Positions 1-6,543 of a stretch of 7,655 nucleotides of DNA are shown one piece after another. The translations under genes were made by a program, and so were the position numbers. The stretch is from Gemmatimonadales bacterium UBA2975 (lineage in GTDB: Bacteria > Gemmatimonadota > Gemmatimonadetes > Longimicrobiales > Gaopeijiaceae), in NCBI GenBank assembly GCA_002348265.1, contig DEAT01000027.1, positions 1 through 7,655 on the forward strand, read 5' to 3'. The first letter of the stretch is position 1. Every line of letters starts with the position of its first letter. The notes below the pieces were generated by a model. The model was not told where the DNA came from and did no database searches. It was given only the letters and a program-made list of their open reading frames with translations.

Positions 1-22
1 AATCAGGCAATAACATCACTCC

Positions 23-42
23 AACATTGAAGCTTCAATGTT
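23..42. promoter_or_regulatory. Perfect 20-bp palindrome in the leader of the SusC-like gene
   Basis: The two 10-nt half-sites (AACATTGAAG and CTTCAATGTT) are exact reverse complements with no spacer. The site lies about 80 nt before the SusC-like start. It could be an operator for a dimeric regulator, or an AT-rich hairpin that ends an upstream transcript, because TTTTCTT follows it at 41-47. The lack of a spacer and the low GC of the stem fit an operator slightly better. The sequence alone does not decide. Confidence 0.4.
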
Positions 43-110
43 TTCTTGGGTCACAAGTCCTACTTGCTTCGTAGATACAAAACTGAACAACGTGACCCCG
101 TAAAAAGCCC

Positions 111-114
111 GGAG
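111..114 (+). promoter_or_regulatory. Ribosome-binding site of the SusC-like gene
   Basis: GGAG lies 7 nt before the ATG at 122. Another ATG at 118 is out of frame, only 3 nt after GGAG, and opens a frame with no recognisable protein. The spacing and the signal peptide both favour the ATG at 122. Confidence 0.7.
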
Positions 115-121
115 AAAATGA

Positions 122-3082
122 ATGAGAAAGTACCCGTGGATTCTCGCCGCTGTCCTCGTAGCCGCGGCGCCTTCGATCGCAGAGGGGCAAACCGTGACAG
201 GGTCAGTCCGAGACCAGGCCACAGGAAACCCCATTGCTGCAGCTCAGGTCTTCCTCGAAGACCTAAGCCTTGGAGGCCTCACCCAAGCTAACGGACAATA
301 CCTCCTCCTTAATGTCCCCGTAGGTACGCACACCCTGACAGTTCAGTCCTTGGGATACAGGACCGAGTCATATGAAGTGTCAGTGGGAGCAGGCCAAACG
401 GTGACCCAAAATTTCTTCTTGACCCAACAAGCCCTCCAGTTGGATGAAGTCGTAGTTACTGGAACGGCTGCCGCCAGCAGGGTGCGCGAAATTGGTAACT
501 CGGTTTCCGTACTCGATGCTGATGTTGCCGAAGTCCAGCCAATCACCAACGTATCCGACCTTTTGCGAGGCCGGATGGCTGGAGTGGTGGTCCAACAGGG
601 TTCAGGTGACGTGGGGACGGCATCCACTATTAAGATCCGCGGAAGTTCGACGATGCGACTGGTGAACGATGGGCCTCTCATCTACATCGATGGTGTGCGT
701 GTCAGTAACCGCATGGAGAGTGGTAGCCGTGATGTCTCCCGAATCGACGACATCGATCCGGCGATGATTGAAAGCATGGAGGTCATCAAGGGACCAGCCG
801 CAGCAACACTCTACGGAACTGAGGCAGCGAACGGCGTCATAAACATCACGACTAAGAACGGATTAACCGGTGACGCTCAATGGAACTTCACAACCCGACA
901 GGGTGCAGGATGGTTCCGGGACCCTGCCGGCCGCACGCCGACAAACTACACGCGAGGACCCAACGACGAGCTTCGCGAGTTTAACATGTTCCGGGATCGC
1001 CCAGAAGAATTGGACGTCATGTTTAGAACGGCTCGCTCCCAGTATTACGGAATGGATGTCGGCGGAGGCACGGACCGATTCCAGTACTTTGTCGCTGGGT
1101 CGATGCAGGCAGATGACGGCGTCACGTATAACAGTTGGGCCAGAAAGTACAACGGACGGTTAAATATCCGGGCTCAACCAGCGGACAATATTACTGTGTC
1201 AGCAAACGCCGGCGTAGGAATGACCCGCATCCGACTGGGTGGCGACAATCCCTACGAAGAAGCAGTGCGTGCAACCTATCCGGAAGATCCGAGCGACCCG
1301 CTTCGTGGATACTTCCGCGCGACTCCGGAGGCATGGATCGAACAGTTCGATGATCGTAACAATGCCAATCGTATGACGGCCGGACTGACAGCCGCACACA
1401 CTCCATTCGATTGGTTCACTCACCGCATGACCTTTGGTTTGGACCTAACGGACCAAGTAGAAGATCAGCTAGATAACTTCCTCAGCCCGCAGTCTGCTCA
1501 GTTTTTCAGCAGCAGTTCGGCGGCGGGAGGCAGAAGACTGAATCGAGAGTCAGTTGTTTACACAACTTTTGACTACGCAGCCTCAGCCACCCGAGACTTG
1601 AGCGATAACTTGCGCTCAACTACCTCATCAGGATTCCAGGTCTATACTCGCAGCATAAATGATGTAACGGCTGATGGTGATCGCTTCCCAGCCTTCGGCT
1701 TATCAGCCGTGAGTGCTGCGGGACAGCGCACAGGCTCAGATGGCCTCATCGAGAACAACACGGTTGGAGTCTATCTGCAGCAGCAGTTCGGCTGGAAAGA
1801 TCGTTTCTTCATCACTGGTGCGATGCGCGCTGACGACAACAGTTCGTTCGGATCCGAGTTCGATCTTGTCTACTATCCAAAGATCAGCGGATCTTGGGTC
1901 GTCAGTGAGGAAAGCTTCTGGAACTTCGACTTCTTCAATTCACTGAGACTGCGAGCAGCATACGGAGAATCAGGACAGCAACCAGATGGATTTGCCGCCA
2001 TCCGGAGTTTTACAACGCGCGATTCTCCGACAGGCACATCGACGGTAACCCCAGCCTCTCCGGGTAACGCAGCACTTGGGCCTGAGGTCGGAAAAGAGAT
2101 TGAAGTGGGCTTCGACGCTTCAATGCTTGATGGTCGTGTTTCATTGGACTTTACCTATTACGACCAAACAACCACGAATGCTATCGTGTCGCGTAATGTG
2201 GCTCCGTCCGGAGGCTTTACCGCGCAGAAGGACGTAAACATCGGACAAATCAACAACAAAGGAATCGAAGCTTCACTAAACGCTAGAATCTGGGAGTCAA
2301 ACGCATTCGATTGGGATCTCCTCGTCAACGCCAGCACAAACACAAACGTGATCGAGGACCTCGGACTCGAGGGCTTTCTGCAACTTGGATGGACAACAAG
2401 ACACCAGGAAGGCTATCCGGTCGGCTCAATGTTTGCTCCTAGGGTGCTGAGCGCACAGTTCGTATGTGCCGATGCAACTGACCCTGCCTGCCGAGGGATT
2501 GATGCTTCAACGATGCTGTGTGACGACGGCAACGGAAATGGAGTGGCGTGTACACCTGAGGCATGGATCTATCAGGGGCATCCTGATCCCAATCTCGAAC
2601 TCTCTATAGGCTCATCTTTCAACATCGGTGATCGTCTTACAATCGACGCTCTGGCACAGGGGAAGTTCGGTCAAACCAAATACGACTTGATGGGATGGTG
2701 GCGCTACGCTGCGCTCCAAACCTCCCTCATCAATGCTGATCCGCGCAATCATCCGCCAGAGTTGGTCGCTGAGGCTCAGGAAGGGGCATTCGGTGAATTT
2801 GCGCTTTGGGTAAACGAGGCATCGTTCTTCCGCTTCAGAGAGGTCTCGGCTACTTACCAACTACCGGATGGGATCGTTCAGTCATTGGGATCAACAAGAG
2901 GGAGTATCAGTCTGTCCGCTAGGAACCTGGGTATGATTTGGACTAATTGGCCTGAGTGGCCGCACCACGATCCTGAGGTTGTTGATCCAAGTAATACATT
3001 CTCTGGAAACCGAGAACCTCAAGAAGATTCGGCAGTTCCGCCGCTTACTTCTATGACGCTCACATTCCGGCTGGGTATGTAA
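122..3082 (+). CDS. SusC/RagA-family TonB-dependent outer-membrane receptor
   Basis: This 986-residue protein is predicted to be an outer-membrane channel that imports a nutrient using TonB-ExbBD energy, with the downstream SusD-like lipoprotein as its lid. Residues 1-22 form a signal peptide (basic RK, then a hydrophobic Ala/Val stretch, with cleavage likely just before Gln23). Residues 24-105 are a carboxypeptidase-regulatory-like beta-sandwich (GSVRD, NGQYLL, VPVGTHTL, LGYRT). LDEVVVTG at 107-114 is the family's conserved motif between this domain and the plug. The plug follows to about 250, with LLRGRMAGV, IKIRGSS, IYIDGVRV (187-194) and IESMEVIKGPAAATLYG (216-232), then GVINITTK. The rest is a beta-barrel; the final strand is LTFRLGM, so the chain does not end in the aromatic residue usual for outer-membrane barrels. 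The length is normal for the family. A loop at 782-810 carries four cysteines. Family assignment is firm; the substrate is unknown. Confidence 0.96.
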   Translation: MRKYPWILAAVLVAAAPSIAEGQTVTGSVRDQATGNPIAAAQVFLEDLSLGGLTQANGQYLLLNVPVGTHTLTVQSLGYRTESYEVSVGAGQTVTQNFFLTQQALQLDEVVVTGTAAASRVREIGNSVSVLDADVAEVQPITNVSDLLRGRMAGVVVQQGSGDVGTASTIKIRGSSTMRLVNDGPLIYIDGVRVSNRMESGSRDVSRIDDIDPAMIESMEVIKGPAAATLYGTEAANGVINITTKNGLTGDAQWNFTTRQGAGWFRDPAGRTPTNYTRGPNDELREFNMFRDRPEELDVMFRTARSQYYGMDVGGGTDRFQYFVAGSMQADDGVTYNSWARKYNGRLNIRAQPADNITVSANAGVGMTRIRLGGDNPYEEAVRATYPEDPSDPLRGYFRATPEAWIEQFDDRNNANRMTAGLTAAHTPFDWFTHRMTFGLDLTDQVEDQLDNFLSPQSAQFFSSSSAAGGRRLNRESVVYTTFDYAASATRDLSDNLRSTTSSGFQVYTRSINDVTADGDRFPAFGLSAVSAAGQRTGSDGLIENNTVGVYLQQQFGWKDRFFITGAMRADDNSSFGSEFDLVYYPKISGSWVVSEESFWNFDFFNSLRLRAAYGESGQQPDGFAAIRSFTTRDSPTGTSTVTPASPGNAALGPEVGKEIEVGFDASMLDGRVSLDFTYYDQTTTNAIVSRNVAPSGGFTAQKDVNIGQINNKGIEASLNARIWESNAFDWDLLVNASTNTNVIEDLGLEGFLQLGWTTRHQEGYPVGSMFAPRVLSAQFVCADATDPACRGIDASTMLCDDGNGNGVACTPEAWIYQGHPDPNLELSIGSSFNIGDRLTIDALAQGKFGQTKYDLMGWWRYAALQTSLINADPRNHPPELVAEAQEGAFGEFALWVNEASFFRFREVSATYQLPDGIVQSLGSTRGSISLSARNLGMIWTNWPEWPHHDPEVVDPSNTFSGNREPQEDSAVPPLTSMTLTFRLGM

Positions 3083-3086
3083 GGAG
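3081..3086 (+). promoter_or_regulatory. Ribosome-binding site of the SusD-like gene, overlapping the SusC stop
   Basis: AAGGAG begins with the last two bases of the TAA stop of the SusC-like gene. It is only 2 nt from the ATG at 3089 but 8 nt from the in-frame ATG at 3095, so the second ATG is the better-placed start. The arrangement implies translation coupled to the upstream gene. Confidence 0.75.
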
Positions 3087-3094
3087 ATATGAAA

Positions 3095-4405
3095 ATGACT
3101 AACACATCAACAAAGTTTCATGCTCTGACGCTTTCCTTGGCCGTCACGCTGGCCGGCTGTGGTGCGCTCGACGATCTTTTAGAGGTCGATGCTCCATCGC
3201 AGGTCATAGCTAGCGACTTGGAAAATCCCGCAGCTGCAGGCCTGATGGTGAACAGCGTGGCAAACGAAGTACGGTGCGCTTACGCATACTTCGCAGCTGC
3301 AGGGGCCATAACTGGAAATGAATGGCGAGACGTTTCCAATAACACTGTCTTAAACATTTGGGACTCGCGGACGCACGATACAAGTGGGTACGGTGCCCAA
3401 TATGCGAGTGCGGACTGTGGAAGCTCTCAGCCGGCAATCTACAAGCCACAGTCCAGGGCAAGATGGATTGCCGACTTCACTCTGGGACTGCTTGATGATT
3501 GGACAGTCGCGGACGTTCCGGAAAAAGCCGAGTATCAGGCGCTCGTGAACATGTACGCGGGTTTCGCTTATCTCATGATGGGTGAATCAATGTGCGAGGT
3601 AGCCTTCGACAATGGTCCAGTCCAAGATCGCGGCACAGCGTTCAGTACGGCCGTAGCCCGATTTGACGCGTCAATTTCTGCAGGAGCTTCAGGCGATGTA
3701 TTGCATGCGGCTCAGGTGGGTAAGGCGAGAGCACAGCTTGACCAAGGGGATCTTGCTGGCGCTGCTGTTACGGCTGCCTCAGTGCCCTCTGGTTTCGTTT
3801 GGAATCTTGCATTCTCTGACGCATCTAACGTTACACGAAACACATTGTGGAACATAAGTGTCGATGACGAAAATGTTTCACCGGCTGAGCCTTATCGTAA
3901 TTTTGCCTACAACGGTGTAGCAGACCCGAGGGTCAACACGTTCTATACAGGTAACGACCATCCGAGAACGGGCCTCGAGATATGGAACTCAGATAAGTTC
4001 CCCAATGCGAGCTCACCTCTAGAGATGGCTAGTTATGCAGAGGCACAACTCATCATCGCAGAGGCGGCTATCGCTGCAGGCAATCCTGGCGAAGCAATAG
4101 CCATCATCAATAATTTCCATAGTGCTGCAGGTTTGGATGCCTATGGTGCCGAAGGAGAAGCAAGCGACGCTCAGAGTGTGCTCGAACATCTTATCCGACA
4201 CACGCGCGCGGCTGAATTGTTTCTCGAAGGCCAGCACCTCTATGACTTGACTCGCCACGGTCCAAGCGGAACCGGCATCCTATCGCTATATCCAGCAGTA
4301 GGTGTGGACGATGGATTCGGTGGTCAGTACTCAAACCAGATCTGCTTCGACCTACCTGCCACGGAATTCCAAAACAACACGACAATTGTCGGTGGCGGTG
4401 GCTGA
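3095..4405 (+). CDS. SusD/RagB-family nutrient-binding outer-membrane lipoprotein
   Basis: This 436-residue protein (438 if the ATG at 3089 is used) is the predicted surface-exposed substrate-binding lid of the SusC-like channel encoded just upstream. Residues 1-22 form a lipoprotein signal ending in LAGC, with the lipidated Cys at 22. An acidic stretch (LDDLLEVD) follows, like the tether of surface lipoproteins. Family hallmarks are visible: TPR-like helices, the segment YAEAQLIIAEA (from 314) then AIAIINNFHSAAGL, and RAAELFLEGQHLYDLTRHG (371-389), which is the typical SusD motif in which a Glu-rich helix precedes DLxRxG. Near the end, ICFDLPATEFQNN matches the family's FPIPxxExxxN. Four more Cys (61, 108, 167, 417) could form disulfides. 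The protein is somewhat shorter than many Bacteroidota members and ends in four glycines. The ligand cannot be inferred. Confidence 0.93.
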   Translation: MTNTSTKFHALTLSLAVTLAGCGALDDLLEVDAPSQVIASDLENPAAAGLMVNSVANEVRCAYAYFAAAGAITGNEWRDVSNNTVLNIWDSRTHDTSGYGAQYASADCGSSQPAIYKPQSRARWIADFTLGLLDDWTVADVPEKAEYQALVNMYAGFAYLMMGESMCEVAFDNGPVQDRGTAFSTAVARFDASISAGASGDVLHAAQVGKARAQLDQGDLAGAAVTAASVPSGFVWNLAFSDASNVTRNTLWNISVDDENVSPAEPYRNFAYNGVADPRVNTFYTGNDHPRTGLEIWNSDKFPNASSPLEMASYAEAQLIIAEAAIAAGNPGEAIAIINNFHSAAGLDAYGAEGEASDAQSVLEHLIRHTRAAELFLEGQHLYDLTRHGPSGTGILSLYPAVGVDDGFGGQYSNQICFDLPATEFQNNTTIVGGGG

Positions 4406-4410
4406 TAACA

Positions 4411-4482
4411 GGCCCTGAAAAAAGCTGACAGGTTAGACACTCAACACCCTGTTTTGTGTCTAGCCTGTCAGTTCTCAGGTCC
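4411..4482 (-). terminator. Long hairpin between convergent genes, intrinsic terminator for the minus strand
   Basis: The inner stem pairs 4425-4440 with 4456-4471, giving 16 bp with a single G-U wobble in the plus-strand RNA. The loop has a small AACA/TGTT pairing (4443-4446 with 4450-4453). Read on the minus strand, the stem is followed by six T (4423-4418), so it should terminate the plug-like lipoprotein gene. Read on the plus strand, only TTCTC follows, so it is a weaker terminator for the SusCD operon. Outer arms 4411-4418 and 4475-4482 also pair with one mismatch. Confidence 0.8.
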
Positions 4483-4494
4483 AAAGTCGTAGTA

Positions 4495-4962
4495 TCAAAA
4501 TCGTCCGGTGACGATGTTAATGACTCCCGAAGTATGGCCAGTACCCCAACGGATTGTTGCATCTGCCATGCTGTGAAACTCCAAAGAGAGTATCTCGGTA
4601 ACGGGTATTGAGTGAAGTGTTGGTAAGCCCCCGTGCCGGATTTGATCAATGTATACGATAGGATAACTGGCAGCCGGATTCGTGAACGAACTCGGTCCAC
4701 GGGCGCTAAGCCAACGAGGTCGCAAACGCCGAATCAAAGCCATGGCCGAGGTTGCATTCCGACCGCGCAGTTGAATCTCATCGCGAGTAATCAGCAGATG
4801 ATCAAACCGAACAGAATCTAGATCCGGAGGAGACGCATTCCCATTTACAACAAGAGACTCTGGAGCGCTCAGTGGCACGCACCCTGAAACAAACGCTAGA
4901 AGAACCAGCAGCGTGCTGCGCGTCCTTGCAACACTTTCCGTTGTTAGCGTCCACTTATTCAC
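4495..4962 (-). CDS. Lipoprotein with a TonB-receptor plug-like domain and no barrel
   Basis: This is a 155-residue protein with a GTG start at 4962-4960. Residues 1-28 form a lipoprotein signal (basic n-region, LLVLLAF core, VSGC with Cys28). A linker runs to about 50. The rest has the order of a TonB-receptor plug: LITRDEI (57-63), RLRPRWLSARG (79-89), PIVYID (101-106), IPVTEILSLEF (119-129), then RWGTGHTSGVINIVT (138-152), where the protein ends. Residues 119-152 align without gaps to residues 211-244 of the SusC-like protein in this window, with 13 of 34 identical. No barrel follows and there is no room for one. I recall similar short plug-like lipoproteins from Gemmatimonadota, but no function is known to me. 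The start lacks a strong Shine-Dalgarno site; GAG 6 nt upstream is the best candidate. It could be a decaying receptor fragment, but the intact lipobox and its own terminator argue for a real gene. Confidence 0.82.
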   Translation of the reverse strand: MNKWTLTTESVARTRSTLLVLLAFVSGCVPLSAPESLVVNGNASPPDLDSVRFDHLLITRDEIQLRGRNATSAMALIRRLRPRWLSARGPSSFTNPAASYPIVYIDQIRHGGLPTLHSIPVTEILSLEFHSMADATIRWGTGHTSGVINIVTGRF

Positions 4963-5031
4963 GGTGATCTCGGAGGCAACGAAAAGTCATATACTAAACT
5001 AGCAAGAGGCCTTGCGGCGAGTATACTTCGA
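4963..5031. promoter_or_regulatory. Divergent intergenic region with probable back-to-back promoters
   Basis: The minus-strand plug-like gene and the plus-strand lipoprotein pair start at opposite ends of this 69-bp gap, so both promoters should lie here or just inside the longer plus frame. TATACT, close to a sigma-70 -10 box, occurs twice on the plus strand (4990-4995 and 5022-5027). Neither has a convincing -35 box at 16-18 nt. A small inverted repeat, GCAAG/CTTGC (5002-5006 and 5011-5015), lies between the two copies. The individual elements are tentative. Confidence 0.35.
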
Positions 5032-5556
5032 ATGGCTCGGCTGGACTTTAAAACCATGACCATCTCCCGGAACGAAATGTCACAGACAAGTACTGGCACA
5101 AAAACCATTCGTTATTCCGTCCTCTTAATGCTTTTGCACACTGGTGGATGCGTGACGTGGGAACCGGCGCGAGGCGTGCCCCGAGACCTGATCACAATCG
5201 AACGTCCATCATCGATTCGTGTGACGGATGTAGACGGCACCCGAAAGACCCTCAAGAACCCGATCATCATAAACGACTCAATCGTATCGGCTCCTGCCCC
5301 ACCCCCTGGCACAATAGTCATGCCTCCCCGACAAGGGCTACTCCTAAGGGACGTGAACACTTTTGAGCTGCCCAGAGTAAATACAGGTCGAACAATCGCT
5401 CTTATCGGTGCCATTATTGGTACGTCCATCACTTGGGCGAGCGTGCAAGGAAAAGGATCCGGTGTTGAGCCGAATACCGATGAGATCCTAAAAGACGGAA
5501 GTATCAGGCTTCGTTCGGACATCACTCTGAGTGAACTTTTCAGTATTTTTTGGTGA
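5032..5556 (+). CDS. Small predicted lipoprotein of unknown function
   Basis: The longest frame has 174 residues. In-frame ATGs at 5032, 5056 and 5077 are possible starts, none with a strong Shine-Dalgarno site. The ATG at 5077 gives the most natural signal peptide (24 residues with Lys and Arg before YSVLLMLL) and a 159-residue product. Counting from 5032, Cys40 in HTGGC is the likely lipidation site, although Thr at -3 departs from the usual lipobox. After it come WEP, a beta-rich stretch (SSIRVTDVDGTRKTLKNP, 60-77), a proline-rich loop (86-99) and LLLRDVNTFEL (103-113). A hydrophobic segment at 121-138 could be a membrane or buried helix. The order resembles small lipoproteins I recall from Gemmatimonadota, with CxxW followed by a VRVTxxDG strand and a hydrophobic segment near the end. 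No role is established. It appears to share a transcript with the LRR gene downstream. Confidence 0.75.
   Translation: MARLDFKTMTISRNEMSQTSTGTKTIRYSVLLMLLHTGGCVTWEPARGVPRDLITIERPSSIRVTDVDGTRKTLKNPIIINDSIVSAPAPPPGTIVMPPRQGLLLRDVNTFELPRVNTGRTIALIGAIIGTSITWASVQGKGSGVEPNTDEILKDGSIRLRSDITLSELFSIFW
5552..5556 (+). promoter_or_regulatory. Ribosome-binding site of the LRR gene, containing the upstream stop codon
   Basis: GGTGA lies 8 nt before the ATG at 5565 and includes the TGA stop (5554-5556) of the preceding lipoprotein gene. Ribosomes finishing the first gene would sit on the initiation site of the second. A GTG at 5553 overlapping the stop is an alternative start, but the ATG gives a cleaner signal peptide. 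Confidence 0.5.
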
Positions 5557-5564
5557 CCCCTCTC

Positions 5565-6482
5565 ATGAGAAGGAGAATCTCCGCTCTGGTCCTCCTAGTT
5601 GGGACCATCATCAGCACAGCGTGCGACGATCCAGTGGGTCCTGTACTCACACCCACTGAGCGTTGCGGCTCCCAATCTTCTCCGACAGCAACAATCTCCT
5701 TCGAAGACTCCAGGCTTGAGGCAGCGGTTCGCACTTCGCTCAATCTCGGCCCTTCCGGAGTGATCACGTGCCAGCTTGCGAGCACCTTACAGGAATTGAG
5801 TGGGGGGAGCAAAGGAATCGTCAGCTTGGCTGGTATCGAAAACCTGACTTCGCTTCGCGATCTCCTTTTGGCAGACAACGCTATTGCTGACCTAAGCCCC
5901 CTGAGCGGACTCACAGCTCTTGAGATCCTCGACCTACAGGACAACGAAATCACAGACCTGACTCCGCTCGCTAATTTGGATCTTCGAGCGCTGAGCCTGA
6001 CAAGAAACTTAATCACTGACATCGATCCCCTGCGCTCACAAATCCGGCTTGAGCTATTGGCTATCGATCACAATGACATCACCGATATTCAAGCCGTGGC
6101 GGGAATGGTGAACATGCTGAGGCTAGTGATGTTCGGGAACCGCATTCAGGACCTGACTCCGGTGGAAAACATGGTCCGACTCGACTTGATAGATGTGGGA
6201 GCAAACCCCCAGCCAGACCTAACACCATTAAGCAACCTTTCAACGCTCTCAGTAGTCGGATTGGATGGTGCTAACATCGTAACCGTCGCCCCACTGAGTG
6301 ATTTAATTCTTCTCCGCTTGGTAGTGCTCGATAACAACCCAAGCCTAACAGACATTCAACCACTTATCGACAATCGTGGATTCGGAACCCGAAGCGAATT
6401 GTGGGCTCGGGAAACAGGCATTAGCTGCGCTGATTTTCTTACACTTTCAAACCGTGGCGTTACAGTGTTATCTGATTGTTAA
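5565..6482 (+). CDS. Internalin-like leucine-rich-repeat lipoprotein
   Basis: With the ATG at 5565 the protein has 305 residues. Residues 1-20 form a lipoprotein signal (MRRR, hydrophobic core, ISTAC with Cys20). A cap region follows (about 44-92), with ISFEDSRLEAAVRTSL and then GIVSLAGIENL. The LRR array spans about 94-270, with units near 22 residues of the form LxxLxxLxLxxNxIxDLxPL. The conserved Asn falls at 105, 127, 148, 170, 192, 214, 237 and 258, giving eight turns with spacing of 21-23. The C-terminal cap has Cys288 and Cys305 (the last residue) and could hold a disulfide; Cys34 and Cys69 could pair in the N-terminal cap. Such domains bind proteins or other ligands. Asp-Asp directly follows the lipidated Cys. 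In-frame TTG (5550) and GTG (5553) are less likely starts. It lies 8 nt downstream of the small lipoprotein gene, so the two are probably one operon. The binding partner is unknown. Confidence 0.9.
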   Translation: MRRRISALVLLVGTIISTACDDPVGPVLTPTERCGSQSSPTATISFEDSRLEAAVRTSLNLGPSGVITCQLASTLQELSGGSKGIVSLAGIENLTSLRDLLLADNAIADLSPLSGLTALEILDLQDNEITDLTPLANLDLRALSLTRNLITDIDPLRSQIRLELLAIDHNDITDIQAVAGMVNMLRLVMFGNRIQDLTPVENMVRLDLIDVGANPQPDLTPLSNLSTLSVVGLDGANIVTVAPLSDLILLRLVVLDNNPSLTDIQPLIDNRGFGTRSELWARETGISCADFLTLSNRGVTVLSDC

Positions 6483-6543
6483 GCATCATGATTGACCAGC
6501 ATCCCACAGCCAATGAAAAATCGTTTGGCCCACTGCCGAGGGG
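6483..6543. other. Short gap between convergent genes, no strong terminator seen
   Basis: Only 61 bp separate the stop of the LRR gene from the stop of the reductase gene. A short pairing, GCCC at 6528-6531 with GGGC at 6541-6544, is followed on the minus strand by CAAACGATTTTT. It could be a weak terminator for the reductase. Nothing comparable is visible for the plus-strand genes. Confidence 0.3.

Noticed and set aside
65..77. Possible promoter elements TTGCTT and TAGATA before the SusC-like gene
   Set aside because: The two are almost adjacent, and TTGGGT at 46-51 is 20 nt from TAGATA. No pair has acceptable spacing.
3230..3303. Direct repeat GCAGCTGCAGG at 3230-3240 and 3293-3303
   Set aside because: Both copies encode Ala-Ala-Gly stretches in frame within the SusD-like gene, so shared codon use explains them.
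4191..4700. Minus-strand open frame of 169 codons spanning the end of the SusD gene, the hairpin and part of the plug-like gene
   Set aside because: It runs through a strong hairpin terminator and overlaps two well-supported genes, and its translation shows no domain or signal peptide.
5112..5525. Minus-strand open frame of 137 codons opposite the small lipoprotein
   Set aside because: It lies entirely inside a gene with a signal peptide, lipid-anchor cysteine and coupled neighbour, and has none of these itself.
5540..6022. Minus-strand open frame of 160 codons opposite the LRR gene
   Set aside because: Its Ser/Arg/Leu-rich periodic composition mirrors the LRR repeats on the other strand, and it resembles no known protein.
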